A stretch of DNA of 64,000 nt from Rhizobium sp. PP-CC-3A-592 (GCF_003217095.1 NZ_QJSR01000001.1:1464009-1528008), one strand, 5' to 3'; numbered from the stretch's first letter, positions 16,704 through 25,952 are shown. The notes: generated from the letters alone by a model not told the origin. Numbers and translations are program-made.

Positions 16704-17591
16704 GTGATCCAGCGCACACCCTATGCCGACGCCTTCACCTACGTGCTGATGGCGCTCGGCTTTCTCCTTCTCCTCGGTCCCTTCGCCGTCATCGTCGCCG
16801 GCGCCAGCCAGACCGTGCAGCAGGTCAATGCCGTTCCCTTCAACTTCCTGCCGCAGAACCAGCTGATCGTGAACATGACGGCAGCCTGGCAGCGGGCGGA
16901 TCTCGGCACGGCCATGCTGAACAGCTTCATCATGGCAAGCATCGTCACGTTCGGCAAAGTCGCGCTGTCGGCGCTCACCGCGTTCTCGATCGTGTTCTTC
17001 CGCACACCGCTCAAGCACTTCTTCTTCTGGATCGTGTTCATCACGCTGATGCTTCCCCTCGAAGTGCGCGTGGTCCCGACCTATGCGGTCGCCGCGGACC
17101 TGTTCGAGCCGATCCGTCTTCTGATCGCCTGGGTCACCGGCATCACGGTGTCGATCGAATGGAACCTGCTCAACTCCTACGCGGGACTGACGCTGCCGCT
17201 GGTCGCAACAGCCACCGGCACCTTCCTCTACCGCCAGTTCTTCATGACCCTGCCCGACGAGCTGGCCGAAGCCGCCCGCATGGACGGATCGGGGCCCATC
17301 CGGTTCTTCTTCGACGTGCTCTTGCCCCTGTCGCGCACCAACATGCTGGCGCTCACCACCATCATGTTCGTCTTCGGCTGGAACCAGTATCTCTGGCCGC
17401 TGCTGATGATCACCGATCCCGCCTACAAGACCACCATGATGTCGCTCGTCGCGTTGCTGCCGGCCGAGAACGGCACGCCGGACTGGAACGTCACGCTGGC
17501 CGGCTCGCTCATCATCATGCTGCCGCCGCTCCTCGTCGTCGCGGTCCTCCAGCGCTGGTTCGTGCGCGGCCTCGTCTCCAGCGAAAAATGA
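16704..17591 (+). CDS. ugpE: sn-Glycerol-3-phosphate ABC transporter permease UgpE
   Basis: The second permease of the Ugp importer, 295 residues with six predicted helices. The EAA loop EAARMDGSGPIRFFFDVLLP mirrors that of UgpA. The start is a GTG at 16704 (protein MIQRTPYADAFTYVLMALG), because no ATG is available before the first helix; this is the usual N-terminus for UgpE. The end, WFVRGLVSSEK, is a common C-terminal pattern of the family. Confidence 0.95.
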   Translation: MIQRTPYADAFTYVLMALGFLLLLGPFAVIVAGASQTVQQVNAVPFNFLPQNQLIVNMTAAWQRADLGTAMLNSFIMASIVTFGKVALSALTAFSIVFFRTPLKHFFFWIVFITLMLPLEVRVVPTYAVAADLFEPIRLLIAWVTGITVSIEWNLLNSYAGLTLPLVATATGTFLYRQFFMTLPDELAEAARMDGSGPIRFFFDVLLPLSRTNMLALTTIMFVFGWNQYLWPLLMITDPAYKTTMMSLVALLPAENGTPDWNVTLAGSLIIMLPPLLVVAVLQRWFVRGLVSSEK

Positions 17592-17638
17592 CATTCCGGC
17601 GCTGAAAAGCAGCCACTCCAAACAGAAAGGCTTCATCC

Positions 17639-18760
17639 ATGGCTGACATCACCGTCCGGGCCGTCCGCAAATCCTACGGCAAGACCGCAACGCTGCACGG
17701 CATCGACCTTGCCTTCGCCTCCGGCGAGTTCGTCGTCATCCTCGGCCCCTCCGGCTGCGGCAAGTCCACACTGCTGCGCATGATCGCGGGGCTTGAGGAC
17801 ATCACCGGCGGTGAGATCGAGATCAACGGCCGCGTCGTCAACAAGCTCGAACCCCGCGAGCGCGGCTGCGCCATGGTGTTCCAGAACTACGCGCTCTATC
17901 CGCACATGACGGTGGCCGACAATATCGGTTATGCGCTGAAAGTGGCGGGCGTGCCCAAGGCCGAGCGCCGCGCGCGCATTGCCGAGACCGCCAAGATCGT
18001 CGGGCTCGGCGATTATCTGCAGCGCAAGCCGGCGGCCCTTTCGGGCGGGCAGCGCCAGCGCGTCGCCATGGCCCGCGCGATCATCCGCGAACCCGGCGTC
18101 TTCCTGTTCGACGAGCCGCTGTCGAACCTCGACGCCACCCTGCGCGTCACCATGCGGGCCGAGATCCGCAAGCTGCACCAGCGCCTGTCGGCCACCTCCG
18201 TCTTCGTCACGCACGACCAGGTGGAGGCGATGACGCTGGCCGACAAGCTCGTCGTCATGAACAAGGGCCAGGTGGAGCAGGTCGGCCAGCCGCTCGACAT
18301 CTATCACCGCCCGGCCAGCACCTTCGTCGCCGCGTTCATCGGCGCGCCGCCGATGAACCTCATGGACGCCCGCATCGACGCATCCGCCACGGTCGCCCGC
18401 CATGAGCATCTGGCGATCCCGATCTCCTCCGCCATGGCCGCGGCCCTTGCCGGCCGCGACGTGACGCTCGGCATCCGCCCGGAGGAATGCCGCGTGCTGC
18501 CGGCGGGCGAGGGCCTGCCGGCACGGGTCGATTTCGTCGAAGAGCTCGGCTCGGGACGGATCGTCCATGCCGCCTTCGGCAGCCGCATCTTTGCAGCCGC
18601 CATCCCGCTTGATATCCGTGTGGCGTCCGGCGATCTGATCGGACTGGCCCTGCCGCCCGCCCAGCTGCACGTCTTCGACCGGGAAACCGGACGCCGCCTC
18701 GACGTCACGCATTCCATGGGGCGGCACGAGCCTGTCCGCCAGGCTGCGGAAGCCGTTTGA
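17639..18760 (+). CDS. ugpC: sn-Glycerol-3-phosphate ABC transporter ATP-binding protein UgpC
   Basis: The ATPase of the importer, 373 residues. Walker A is GPSGCGKST (residues 36-44), the signature is [14 protein letters not shown], Walker B is [12 protein letters not shown], and the C-terminal OB-type regulatory domain (from about residue 240, [16 protein letters not shown]) is that of the MalK/UgpC group. It is fourth in the operon and has its own ribosome site (AGAAAGG) upstream. In E. coli UgpC, this C-terminal domain couples to phosphate control. Confidence 0.95.
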   Translation: MADITVRAVRKSYGKTATLHGIDLAFASGEFVVILGPSGCGKSTLLRMIAGLEDITGGEIEINGRVVNKLEPRERGCAMVFQNYALYPHMTVADNIGYALKVAGVPKAERRARIAETAKIVGLGDYLQRKPAALSGGQRQRVAMARAIIREPGVFLFDEPLSNLDATLRVTMRAEIRKLHQRLSATSVFVTHDQVEAMTLADKLVVMNKGQVEQVGQPLDIYHRPASTFVAAFIGAPPMNLMDARIDASATVARHEHLAIPISSAMAAALAGRDVTLGIRPEECRVLPAGEGLPARVDFVEELGSGRIVHAAFGSRIFAAAIPLDIRVASGDLIGLALPPAQLHVFDRETGRRLDVTHSMGRHEPVRQAAEAV

Positions 18761-18834
18761 CCGACACACATCATCGCGGCGGGTATCGTCTCGATGGCAG
18801 ACCGATTTCAACAGACGATGAGGACGATTCATCC

Positions 18835-19773
18835 ATGAGCGACATCATTTCCGCCGTTGGCTTCTGCAACCGCACCGGCAAGGGCGACCTCTCGGTGCTC
18901 GACGCCTCGCTGCGCGAGATCGCCGAGACCGGCGCCAATGCCTGCGAGATCGGCATCTATGGCGAGGAGATCATCGCCGGCGGCCGGATCATCGAGGACC
19001 GCACCCGACGGGTCGTCGATATCGTGCGGCCCTACGGCTTCCAGAAACTCTCCCTGCACGGGCAGATCATTTCCAACTTCATGGACCGCCAGCATCTGCA
19101 TCTGCAGAAAAAGGTGGTGCGGGCGATGCTCGAGCTCTGCGACCGGCTCGGCGCCGGCATTCTCGTGCATCATTCCGGTGCGGCCCTTCTCGGGCCGGAG
19201 GAAAACGGTGCGGATCTCGACCGGATGGAGCGCGAGGCGCTGGCCGAAATGGGCGAAATCGCCCGCGGCTACGGCGTGCGCATCGTGCTGGAAAACATCT
19301 TCACCACGGAAAGCGGACAATACCGCCAGACGCCGAGCCAGGTGGCCGAAACGGTGCGGGCGATCGGCTCCGACAATGTCGTGGCGCTGATCGACTTCTC
19401 GCATGCCTATATCGAATCGACCTTCAAGGGGCTCGATTTCCGCGACGAGCTGCGCGCCATGGCGCCGGTCACCGGACATCTGCACGTCCATGACAGCTTC
19501 GGCCTGCCCTCGACGAAGAAGACCTTCTACCACCCGGCGGAGGCCACCGCGCTTGGCATCGGCGACCTGCATCTGCCGATCGGCTGGGGCGATATCGCCT
19601 GGGAAGAGATCTTCTCCGAACTGACCTTCCTGCCGGATACGACGCTGATCATGGAAATCGACTCCGGCCGCTTCCTCGACCAGCAGCCGGCCTGCCTGCA
19701 GAAGGCCCGCACGCTTGCGACGCTCGTCAACGCGCGCGCAGCGGCCACGGCACGCGAAGCCTTGAGGGCCTAG
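18835..19773 (+). CDS. Sugar phosphate isomerase/epimerase-like TIM-barrel protein
   Basis: The 312-residue protein belongs to the xylose isomerase-like TIM-barrel (AP endonuclease family 2) group. Metal-site residues are suggested by VLENIFTTES, VALIDFSHAYIES, GHLHVHDSFG and LIMEIDSGRF (Glu, Asp/His, His, Glu). It lies 74 bases after ugpC on the same strand, so it is probably the last gene of the ugp operon and may act on a product of glycerophosphodiester or sugar-phosphate uptake; the substrate is not known. The start at 18835 (MSDIISAVGFCNR) follows a GAGGA site; upstream codons in frame lack family character. Confidence 0.8.
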   Translation: MSDIISAVGFCNRTGKGDLSVLDASLREIAETGANACEIGIYGEEIIAGGRIIEDRTRRVVDIVRPYGFQKLSLHGQIISNFMDRQHLHLQKKVVRAMLELCDRLGAGILVHHSGAALLGPEENGADLDRMEREALAEMGEIARGYGVRIVLENIFTTESGQYRQTPSQVAETVRAIGSDNVVALIDFSHAYIESTFKGLDFRDELRAMAPVTGHLHVHDSFGLPSTKKTFYHPAEATALGIGDLHLPIGWGDIAWEEIFSELTFLPDTTLIMEIDSGRFLDQQPACLQKARTLATLVNARAAATAREALRA

Positions 19774-19791
19774 TCCGCCGTCAAGCCGTCG

Positions 19792-20592
19792 TCAGGCCGT
19801 CGTCAGGCCGTCGATCGCCGCGAGGATCCGCTCGATATCTTCGGGGCGGGACAGGCGGTGATCGCCGTCGCCGATGAGCGTCATGACGACGTCGTCGGCC
19901 GGCAGGTGTTCCATCAGCTTCAGGGCATGGGCAAAGGGCACATCCGGGTCCGCCATGCCCTGGAGAATATGGATCGGGCATCCCGTCTCGATCATGCCGG
20001 AGAGAACCACGTTCGCCCGCCCGTCCTCGATGAGGGCTGAGGTGAAGACGTTGGCGTCGGGGCCGTAGGGCGTCGGCTCCTCGAAATAGCCGCGCTCGGC
20101 AAGCGAGGCCCGCTCGGTGTCCGTCAGGTTCGGCTCGATCAGGTCGACCGTGAAATCCGGGGCCGGTGCGATCAGCACGAGGCCCTGGATGCGCTGCCCA
20201 TCGCCCCGGGCCCGCAGGGTCTGCACAGTGCGCAGCGCGATCCAGGCGCCCATGGACGAGCCGATGAGGATCATCGGGCCGCGGACGGCGTGGTCGATGA
20301 CGGCAAGGCTCTCCTCCAGCCAGCGCGAGATCGTGCCGTCGCGGAATGCACCGCCGGACGCGCCGTGGCCGGAATAATCCAGCCGCAGGCAGGCACAGCC
20401 GGTTTCGCGTGCATGACGCTCGATCTCCACCGCCTTGGTGCCGCTCATGTCGGAGCGGTAACCGCCGAGCCAGACAAGGGTCGGCTTCGTCTCCTCCGTG
20501 GCGGGTTGGAGGATGTAGGCGATGCGCCGTGCCGTGCCCTCCTTTCCGACATCGAGGGTCTCCGGCTGGACAAGCTGGGGGGTAAGCGACAT
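19792..20592 (-). CDS. Alpha/beta-hydrolase
   Basis: The 266-residue protein has an alpha/beta-hydrolase fold: LVWLGGYRSDMSG (oxyanion region), LRLDYSGHGASGG, the nucleophile elbow GSSMG with Ser113, an acidic residue in ILQGMADPDVPF, and the catalytic His in LIGDGDHRLSRP. It resembles the ABHD10/BEM46-like esterase branch; the substrate is unknown. The start at 20592 is chosen because AAGGA lies six bases upstream; an ATG two codons earlier almost touches that site. An 11-base tandem repeat (GCCGTCGTCAG, 19785-19806) covers the stop codon. It is convergent with the isomerase gene. Confidence 0.83.
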   Translation of the reverse strand: MSLTPQLVQPETLDVGKEGTARRIAYILQPATEETKPTLVWLGGYRSDMSGTKAVEIERHARETGCACLRLDYSGHGASGGAFRDGTISRWLEESLAVIDHAVRGPMILIGSSMGAWIALRTVQTLRARGDGQRIQGLVLIAPAPDFTVDLIEPNLTDTERASLAERGYFEEPTPYGPDANVFTSALIEDGRANVVLSGMIETGCPIHILQGMADPDVPFAHALKLMEHLPADDVVMTLIGDGDHRLSRPEDIERILAAIDGLTTA

Positions 20593-20811
20593 ATCCATTC
20601 CTTCCAAGACGACGTATTCTGGCCAAGGCGACGTATTCTGGCGAAGAGGCGGCCGAAATTCTTCTAAAACAGATTTTGCGGGCGCATGACAGGTGGTGAT
20701 TTTCTTTCCGACCTGTGGTAGAGACGTCGCCTCAAACGATCCAGACAATCCCGCGGCCAGCGCCGCCTTCGGATCCTGCCTCGTCTAACATCAAAACGTC
20801 GTCAACAACTC

Positions 20812-20819
20812 GAGGAGAG
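20812..20819 (+). promoter_or_regulatory. Ribosome-binding site deciding the ATT start of infC
   Basis: GAGGAGAG is a strong Shine-Dalgarno sequence seven bases before ATT at 20827. No ATG, GTG or TTG lies at the right spacing, so it supports the non-canonical start. Confidence 0.85.
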
Positions 20820-20826
20820 TACGACC

Positions 20827-21363
20827 ATTCGCAGACCTTTCAAAAATGATGCCCCGGTCAAGGACGGCCCCCGTTCCAACAAGGAGATCCGCGTTCCCCG
20901 GATCCAGCTGATTGATGCCGAGGGCGGCAACCAGGGCATCGTGCCGACCGACCAGGCACTCCGCATGGCAGAGGAATCCGGCCTCGATCTCGTCGAGATC
21001 TCGCCGAACGCCGAACCGCCGGTGTGCAAGATCCTCGATCTTGGCAAGATGAAGTACGCGACCCAGAAGAAAGCCGCCGAAGCCCGCAAGAAGCAGAAGA
21101 TCATCGAGATCAAGGAGATCAAGATGCGTCCGAACATCGACACCCACGACTACGAGGTGAAGATGCGCGCGATGAACCGCTTCTTCGAGGAAGGCGACAA
21201 GGTCAAGGTGACGCTGAAGTTCCGCGGCCGTGAAATGGCGCACCAGGAACTCGGCATGAAGCTTCTGCTTCAGGTCAAGGAAGACACCACGACCATCGCC
21301 AAGGTGGAAGCCGAGCCCAAGCTCGAAGGCCGCCAGATGATGATGGTGCTCGCCCCGAGATAA
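20827..21363 (+). CDS. infC: Translation initiation factor IF-3, ATT start codon
   Basis: IF-3 binds the 30S subunit and checks codon-anticodon pairing at initiation. Reading from ATT at 20827 gives 178 residues, beginning [17 protein letters not shown] and then the N-domain ([20 protein letters not shown]), a lysine-rich linker ([20 protein letters not shown]) and the C-domain ([16 protein letters not shown]). Starting at the first GTG (20941) would remove 38 residues of the conserved N-domain. ATT or ATA starts are a known hallmark of infC and allow IF-3 to repress its own synthesis. A terminator follows; the usual neighbours rpmI and rplT lie about 3.8 kb away. Confidence 0.95.
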   Translation: MRRPFKNDAPVKDGPRSNKEIRVPRIQLIDAEGGNQGIVPTDQALRMAEESGLDLVEISPNAEPPVCKILDLGKMKYATQKKAAEARKKQKIIEIKEIKMRPNIDTHDYEVKMRAMNRFFEEGDKVKVTLKFRGREMAHQELGMKLLLQVKEDTTTIAKVEAEPKLEGRQMMMVLAPR

Positions 21364-21407
21364 TCTCCGGGCGAGACGCGCTGCCGGGAAACGCCCGACC
21401 AGCATCC

Positions 21408-21443
21408 AAAAGCCGTCCGCGACGCTGTCCCAGACGGCTTTTT
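21408..21443 (+). terminator. Intrinsic terminator of infC
   Basis: AAAAGCCGTC (21408-21417) pairs with GACGGCTTTT (21433-21442) and ends in a T-run. It explains why infC is not co-transcribed with rpmI-rplT here. Confidence 0.9.
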
Positions 21444-21467
21444 CATGGGGTTTTCCGGGGGGTGCCT

Positions 21468-22994
21468 TCACCGTGCCGGCGGATACACCCACGCATAGCG
21501 GACATGATAGAGATCCCCCGGCCGGCCGTAGTGATAGGGCAGCGCGATGTCGTGTGCCTCGACCGGATTGGCGGAGGCGCCGGTAGCGGCGCGGATATAG
21601 GCGTCGTGCCAGCCCTGCAACAGCGGTTCCAGCGGCGCATCCGCTTGCCCCTTGTCGCGCCACACCATCAACAGAGGGTGCTCGGCGTCGAAGGCCACCT
21701 GCGGCTGGAAGACCTCGTAGCCGGGGATCATCACCGGAATACCCGGCGCGTTGAGGCGAAGGTTGCCGGCCATCTGCAGCTCGACGGTTGCGATCAGCGT
21801 CGGGCGGTGGCGACCGGTCGCCAGAATCGCCTCGATCGCCGGCTGGTAGGGAACGTTGATCTTCTTGTAGTCGCCGGTCAGCCGTGCCGCGGGCACGCGC
21901 GCAAAGAGCACCAGGGGGACGACGATCATGACAAGAAGGGCGATCCGCCCGAAGTGCCTCGGCGCCGACCCGAGAGGCCGGTCCAGAAGATCGATCTTCA
22001 AGGCGAGATAGACCGGCAGCAGAAAGAAGAACGGCGTCAGCCACCGATCCTTGATGTGGGAGGCGCCGCCGATCAGGACGAGCAGCACGAGCGCTGCGAC
22101 GAGAATGAGAAGCATCCGGCCGATCAGCCGCGACCAGGCGCTTTGCGTGCGCCACGCGGCGCGCAACTGCCGGCCGAACACGGCGGCAAACACACCGATC
22201 GTGACAACCGAGAACGCGATCAGCGCCTGCGCGAGCGAAAGCAGGCCATCGCCGATCTGGTCCAGGCGGCCGTCATCACCGTCCTGCATCAACTTGCCGA
22301 GCGTCCGGTCCGTCGCCGTCTGGAGATGCTCGATGAACCACAAGCCGTGCGGCGTCACGATCGCGATGGCGATGACGGCCGTCAGAACCAGCCGCATGTC
22401 GAAAAGGCGCCGCCGGAAGACGGGATCGAGCAGGACGGCGACGAGAGCCGCGACGGGAAGCAGGACGAAATTGTACTTGGCGATGACGCCGAGCCCGATC
22501 GCGAGCCCCGTCAGCGCATAATGGCCGGCCGTCGGCTGCTGCAGGGTTGCGACCAGCGCGTAGACGAAGAGACAGGCGGCAAAGAGCACGGCCACCGTAT
22601 GCGTCAGGTCGCGTTGCGCCTCGAAGACGATCTGCGGCACGGTCAGGAGCCCGAGCACGGCGATGACGACGAGAACGGGATTGCGGATGATCCGCGCCGC
22701 CGTCATGCCCACCAGCCCGTAGCAGGCAAACAGCATCGCATTCTTGAGAAGCGACAGCGCCAGCACGGTATCCCCCAGCAGCTGGACGACGCCGTATTGC
22801 AGCCAGTTGTAGAACGGTGGCTGGCTGTCGTAGCCGACGGCGAGCCACTGCGCGAGAAACAGCTGCTGGCCCTCGTCGAGCTCCAGCGAAGACGGCAGAG
22901 CGAGCCGGAGCGCGATGTTGACAAGGAAATAGAGGGCCAGCAGTCCGATGAGCCGCCCGCGACGACGCGACAGTGCTTCGATCACCTCAGTCAT
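21468..22994 (-). CDS. GT39-like membrane glycosyltransferase (ArnT/PMT superfamily)
   Basis: A polytopic protein of 508 residues, with about eleven hydrophobic helices. After the first helix it carries LELDEGQQLFLAQWLAVGYDSQPPFYNW: the Glu-Asp-Glu catalytic type motif in the first extracytoplasmic loop, and the PPFYNW motif characteristic of ArnT-like and PMT-like enzymes that use polyprenyl-linked sugars. The C-terminal third is soluble and likely periplasmic (YKKINVPYQPAIEAIL). The ATG at 22994 overlaps the GT2 gene by eight bases, so the pair is translationally coupled. Likely role: transfer of a sugar from the lipid carrier to an envelope molecule; acceptor unknown. Confidence 0.82.
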   Translation of the reverse strand: MTEVIEALSRRRGRLIGLLALYFLVNIALRLALPSSLELDEGQQLFLAQWLAVGYDSQPPFYNWLQYGVVQLLGDTVLALSLLKNAMLFACYGLVGMTAARIIRNPVLVVIAVLGLLTVPQIVFEAQRDLTHTVAVLFAACLFVYALVATLQQPTAGHYALTGLAIGLGVIAKYNFVLLPVAALVAVLLDPVFRRRLFDMRLVLTAVIAIAIVTPHGLWFIEHLQTATDRTLGKLMQDGDDGRLDQIGDGLLSLAQALIAFSVVTIGVFAAVFGRQLRAAWRTQSAWSRLIGRMLLILVAALVLLVLIGGASHIKDRWLTPFFFLLPVYLALKIDLLDRPLGSAPRHFGRIALLVMIVVPLVLFARVPAARLTGDYKKINVPYQPAIEAILATGRHRPTLIATVELQMAGNLRLNAPGIPVMIPGYEVFQPQVAFDAEHPLLMVWRDKGQADAPLEPLLQGWHDAYIRAATGASANPVEAHDIALPYHYGRPGDLYHVRYAWVYPPAR

Positions 22995-23988
22995 CCCGGC
23001 CGTGAACACGGCGCACGATATAATTGGTTTCCCCGACCTGCATGCGCGCCAGCATCTCCGCCACGATGCCGGTGGTGATCATCTGGACCGACGCGATGAA
23101 GAGCATGACGGCGATGATGAACATCGGCCGTGTGCCGATATCCTGCCCCAGCACGAACTTCGTCCATGCGAGATGGACGAACATGAGGCTGCAGACGGCG
23201 CCGAAAACGAGGCCGATGGAGCCGAAGAACTGGGCCGGGCGCTGGCGAAAGCGCATGAAGAACAGCACCGACAGGAGATCGAGGAAGACGCGGAAGGTGC
23301 GCGAGATCCCGTATTTGGATTCGCCGAACTGGCGGGGATAGTGGTTCACCACCATCTCGCCGATGCGCGATGTCGGCACGACGGTTGCGATCCAGGCGGG
23401 AATGAAGCGATGCATGCCGCCGAGAATGCGGATCTGCCGGAGAATGTCGGTGCGATAGAGCTTCAGGCCGCAGCCGTAATCGTGAATGTGCACGCCGGTG
23501 ATCTTGCGGATGAGCCGGTTTGCAAACCAGGACGGGATCAGCCGCAGGACGAGCCCGTCCTGCCGCGCCTTGCGCCAGCCACAGAGAAGATCGAGACCGC
23601 GCTCTTCCAGAACAGTGACCATGTGCGGGATATCGTAAGGGTCGTTCTGAAGATCGCCGTCGAGCGTGACGAGCAGGCGCCCCCGCGCCACGTCGATGCC
23701 CGCCTGCAGGCCCGCCGCCTTGCCGAAATTGCGCTGGAACTCGACGATCCTCAGATCGAGATCCGGCCGGGCAAATTCCTTGCGCAGATTGACCAGCGTC
23801 CCGTCCGTCGAGCCGTCATCGACGATGATCAGTTCCCAGGGCTTGCCGAAATCCCGCATCGCATCGCAGATCTTGTCGAAAAGCGGCGAAATGCTCTCCT
23901 CTTCGTTGCAGACCGGAATGAGGATCGAAAGCTCGACCTCGCCCGCGGTCTCGGCATCGCTCTCTGTCACTGACGTGGGTTCCCGCAC
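22987..23988 (-). CDS. Polyprenyl-phosphate glycosyltransferase, family GT2 (ArnC/DPM-like)
   Basis: The first 230 residues form a GT2 domain: ELSILIPVCNEEESI, IIVDDGSTDGT, VTLDGDLQNDP (metal-binding DxD-like) and QFGESKYG near the end. Two C-terminal membrane helices follow (FFGSIGLVFGAVCSLMFVHLAW and MFIIAVMLFIASVQMITTGIVAE). This is the architecture of ArnC, GtrB and dolichyl-phosphate mannose synthases, which load a sugar on undecaprenyl phosphate at the cytoplasmic face. It is coupled to the GT39-like gene, which would use the lipid-linked sugar on the other face. Confidence 0.88.
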   Translation of the reverse strand: MREPTSVTESDAETAGEVELSILIPVCNEEESISPLFDKICDAMRDFGKPWELIIVDDGSTDGTLVNLRKEFARPDLDLRIVEFQRNFGKAAGLQAGIDVARGRLLVTLDGDLQNDPYDIPHMVTVLEERGLDLLCGWRKARQDGLVLRLIPSWFANRLIRKITGVHIHDYGCGLKLYRTDILRQIRILGGMHRFIPAWIATVVPTSRIGEMVVNHYPRQFGESKYGISRTFRVFLDLLSVLFFMRFRQRPAQFFGSIGLVFGAVCSLMFVHLAWTKFVLGQDIGTRPMFIIAVMLFIASVQMITTGIVAEMLARMQVGETNYIVRRVHGRDD

Positions 23989-24106
23989 CTGGCGCTCCGG
24001 ATATATCTGGTTTTTCCCGCGCTTCCGTTATAGCAGGCGCCCGCAGGGAGCAATCCACAGCGCGCGGCGGCATGTTGCCGCAAGAACGGCCTTGGGGGAC
24101 GAGAGC

Positions 24107-25057
24107 GTGCAAACGTCAGGAAAACACAACCACATGCTGGTGATCACCCTTGGCGTCGTCGGTCTCTATGCCGCCTTTCTCCAGTGGTTTCTGGGATGGG
24201 GCGAGATCCTCTCGCGGTGGCGGGCTGTGGGGCCTGGGACGGGGACGATGGCGCTGGCGCTGCTCGTCGCGACCTATTTCATTCGCACCCACCGCATGCA
24301 GGACTATTTTCGCCACGAGACCCACGGCCGCTTTCTCGCGCTGTTCCGGGTCACGCAGATCCACAATCTCCTCAACATCATGATGCCGCTGCGCACCGGC
24401 GAGACCAGCTTTCCCCTGTTGATGCGCTCGGAATTCGGCGTGCCGCTGGCACGCGGCGCCTCGGCGCTCCTCGTCCTGCGCCTGCTCGATCTTCATGCCC
24501 TTCTCGCCGCCGGCGGCATGGGGCTGGTCGCGACGGCCGAGCGATCCGTCGCCGCGGGAACGCTATGGGCGCTCTTTCTCGTGCTGCCCCTTTTCCTGTT
24601 TCCCTTGCGCAAAGGCGTCGTCAGGCTGGCGAAACGGCATCTTCCGGCAAAACTTGCACGCGTGATCGACGAGATCGATGCCGGGATCCCGGCCGATCTC
24701 GGCGCTTTCGGCCGCGCCTGGTTCCTCACCGTCGTCAACTGGGGCATCAAGGTGGCCGTGCTCGCCTGGGTTCTCGCGCTGATGGGCGTCTGGCCGCTTT
24801 CGGCAAGCGTCGGGGGTGCGCTGGGCGGCGAGATCTCCTCCGTTTTGCCCGTCCACGCGCCCGCAGGGGTGGGAACCTACCCGGCCGGCATCGCAGCCGG
24901 AGCCGCAGCACTCGGTGCATCGCGGGCGCCGGATGCGCTGGAGACGCTCGCCAGCGCCAGCGTCAACACGCATCTGCTGATCGTCGTCTCCGCCCTCGTG
25001 GGGACCGGGCTCTCACTGATCCTGCCGTTTCTGGCGGGCGGGCGCCCCCGCGGATGA
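24107..25057 (+). CDS. Lysylphosphatidylglycerol synthase TM-region/UPF0104-type membrane protein
   Basis: About 316 residues with seven or eight hydrophobic helices (LVITLGVVGLYAAFLQWFL, LALLVATYFI and others), and the conserved NLLNIMMPLRTGE and later VLPVHAPAGVGTYPAG, the two core motifs of the UPF0104/MprF-flippase-like family. Members without a synthetase domain often accompany polyprenyl glycosyltransferases and are thought to flip or handle lipid-linked sugars. The start is a GTG at 24107 with GGGGGA eight bases upstream; an ATG at 24134 is an alternative. It is divergent from the GT2 gene. Confidence 0.78.
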   Translation: MQTSGKHNHMLVITLGVVGLYAAFLQWFLGWGEILSRWRAVGPGTGTMALALLVATYFIRTHRMQDYFRHETHGRFLALFRVTQIHNLLNIMMPLRTGETSFPLLMRSEFGVPLARGASALLVLRLLDLHALLAAGGMGLVATAERSVAAGTLWALFLVLPLFLFPLRKGVVRLAKRHLPAKLARVIDEIDAGIPADLGAFGRAWFLTVVNWGIKVAVLAWVLALMGVWPLSASVGGALGGEISSVLPVHAPAGVGTYPAGIAAGAAALGASRAPDALETLASASVNTHLLIVVSALVGTGLSLILPFLAGGRPRG

Positions 25058-25203
25058 GAATCCCATGGCCGGACTGTTGCTCTTTGCCCGTCCTGCGGTT
25101 ATAAGCCGCCGTCCGAACGGTCCGGCAGGGCATGCCGTGGCCGTTCTTTTACGCTCGAGGCGACCTCGTCAGTCACCTCACATAATCAGAATGGAGTAGC
25201 AAA

Positions 25204-25407
25204 ATGCCCAAGATGAAGACGAAGTCCTCTGCCAAGAAGCGGTTCAAGATCACCGCGACCGGCAAGGTCGTAGCAGCTGCCGCCGGCAAGCGCCACGGCA
25301 TGATCAAGCGGTCCAACAAGTTCATTCGCGACGCCCGCGGCACGATGGTTCTGGCCGAGCCCGATGGCAAGAAGGTCATCAAGAACTACCTGCCCAACGG
25401 TCTCTGA
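25204..25407 (+). CDS. rpmI: 50S ribosomal protein L35
   Basis: A 67-residue, very basic protein starting [20 protein letters not shown], the invariant L35 opening, and ending [15 protein letters not shown]. Normal length. It lies 37 bases before rplT, in the usual order and on the same strand. The ribosome site is GGAGTA before the ATG. infC, which usually precedes it, is separated by three envelope genes and its own terminator. Confidence 0.98.
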   Translation: MPKMKTKSSAKKRFKITATGKVVAAAAGKRHGMIKRSNKFIRDARGTMVLAEPDGKKVIKNYLPNGL

Positions 25408-25444
25408 GACGTCTGGCACTATTGGATTTTAAGGAGATCATACC

Positions 25445-25849
25445 ATGGCACGTGTAAAGCGCGGCGTAGCCGCTCACGCAAAGCATAAAAAAGTCCTCAA
25501 GGCAGCCAAGGGTTTCTACGGCCGCCGCAAGAACACGATCCGTGCAGCCAAGGCTGCCGTCGATCGTTCCAAGCAGTTCGCTTACCGCGACCGCAAGGTC
25601 AACAAGCGCAATTTCCGCGCGCTCTGGATCCAGCGTATCAACGCTGCCGTCCGCGAGCATGGCCTGACCTACGGCCGCTTCATCGACGGCCTGAACAAGG
25701 CCGGCATCGAAGTCGACCGCAAGGTTCTGTCGGACATGGCCATCCATGAAGCCGCTGCCTTCGGCGCGCTCATCGAAGCCTCGAAGAATGCCCTGTCCTA
25801 CCTCAAGGACGCCGGCACGAAGAACGAGTTTGAAAGCGCGGTCAAGTAA
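25445..25849 (+). CDS. rplT: 50S ribosomal protein L20
   Basis: A 134-residue basic protein starting [20 protein letters not shown]; family-defining stretch [20 protein letters not shown] and [20 protein letters not shown]. The ATG follows AAGGAGATCATACC. It forms the rpmI-rplT operon, which ends at the terminator at 25883. L20 can repress its own mRNA in other bacteria; I see no clear leader structure here. Confidence 0.98.
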   Translation: MARVKRGVAAHAKHKKVLKAAKGFYGRRKNTIRAAKAAVDRSKQFAYRDRKVNKRNFRALWIQRINAAVREHGLTYGRFIDGLNKAGIEVDRKVLSDMAIHEAAAFGALIEASKNALSYLKDAGTKNEFESAVK

Positions 25850-25882
25850 GCCAGCGCTTCCCTGACGACTGAAGACTTTGGG

Positions 25883-25914
25883 AAACCCGCGCTGGCAGGC
25901 TAGCGCGGGTTTTT
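25883..25914 (+). terminator. Intrinsic terminator of rpmI-rplT
   Basis: AAACCCGCGCT (25883-25893) pairs with AGCGCGGGTTT (25902-25912), an 11-bp stem followed by a T-run. It ends the ribosomal protein operon before pheS. Confidence 0.92.
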
Positions 25915-25952
25915 CCGTTTTTGAACCGCCCCATCGACAAGGCAGAAGACGA

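Noticed and set aside
14921-16717. A 598-codon antisense frame over ugpB-ugpA
   Set aside because: Very high in Glu, Asp, Gly, His and Arg, lacking any motif; explained by the codon bias of ugpBA.
19785-19813. A CRISPR-like repeat at the end of the hydrolase gene
   Set aside because: Only two and a half copies of an 11-base unit without spacers: a short tandem repeat, not an array.
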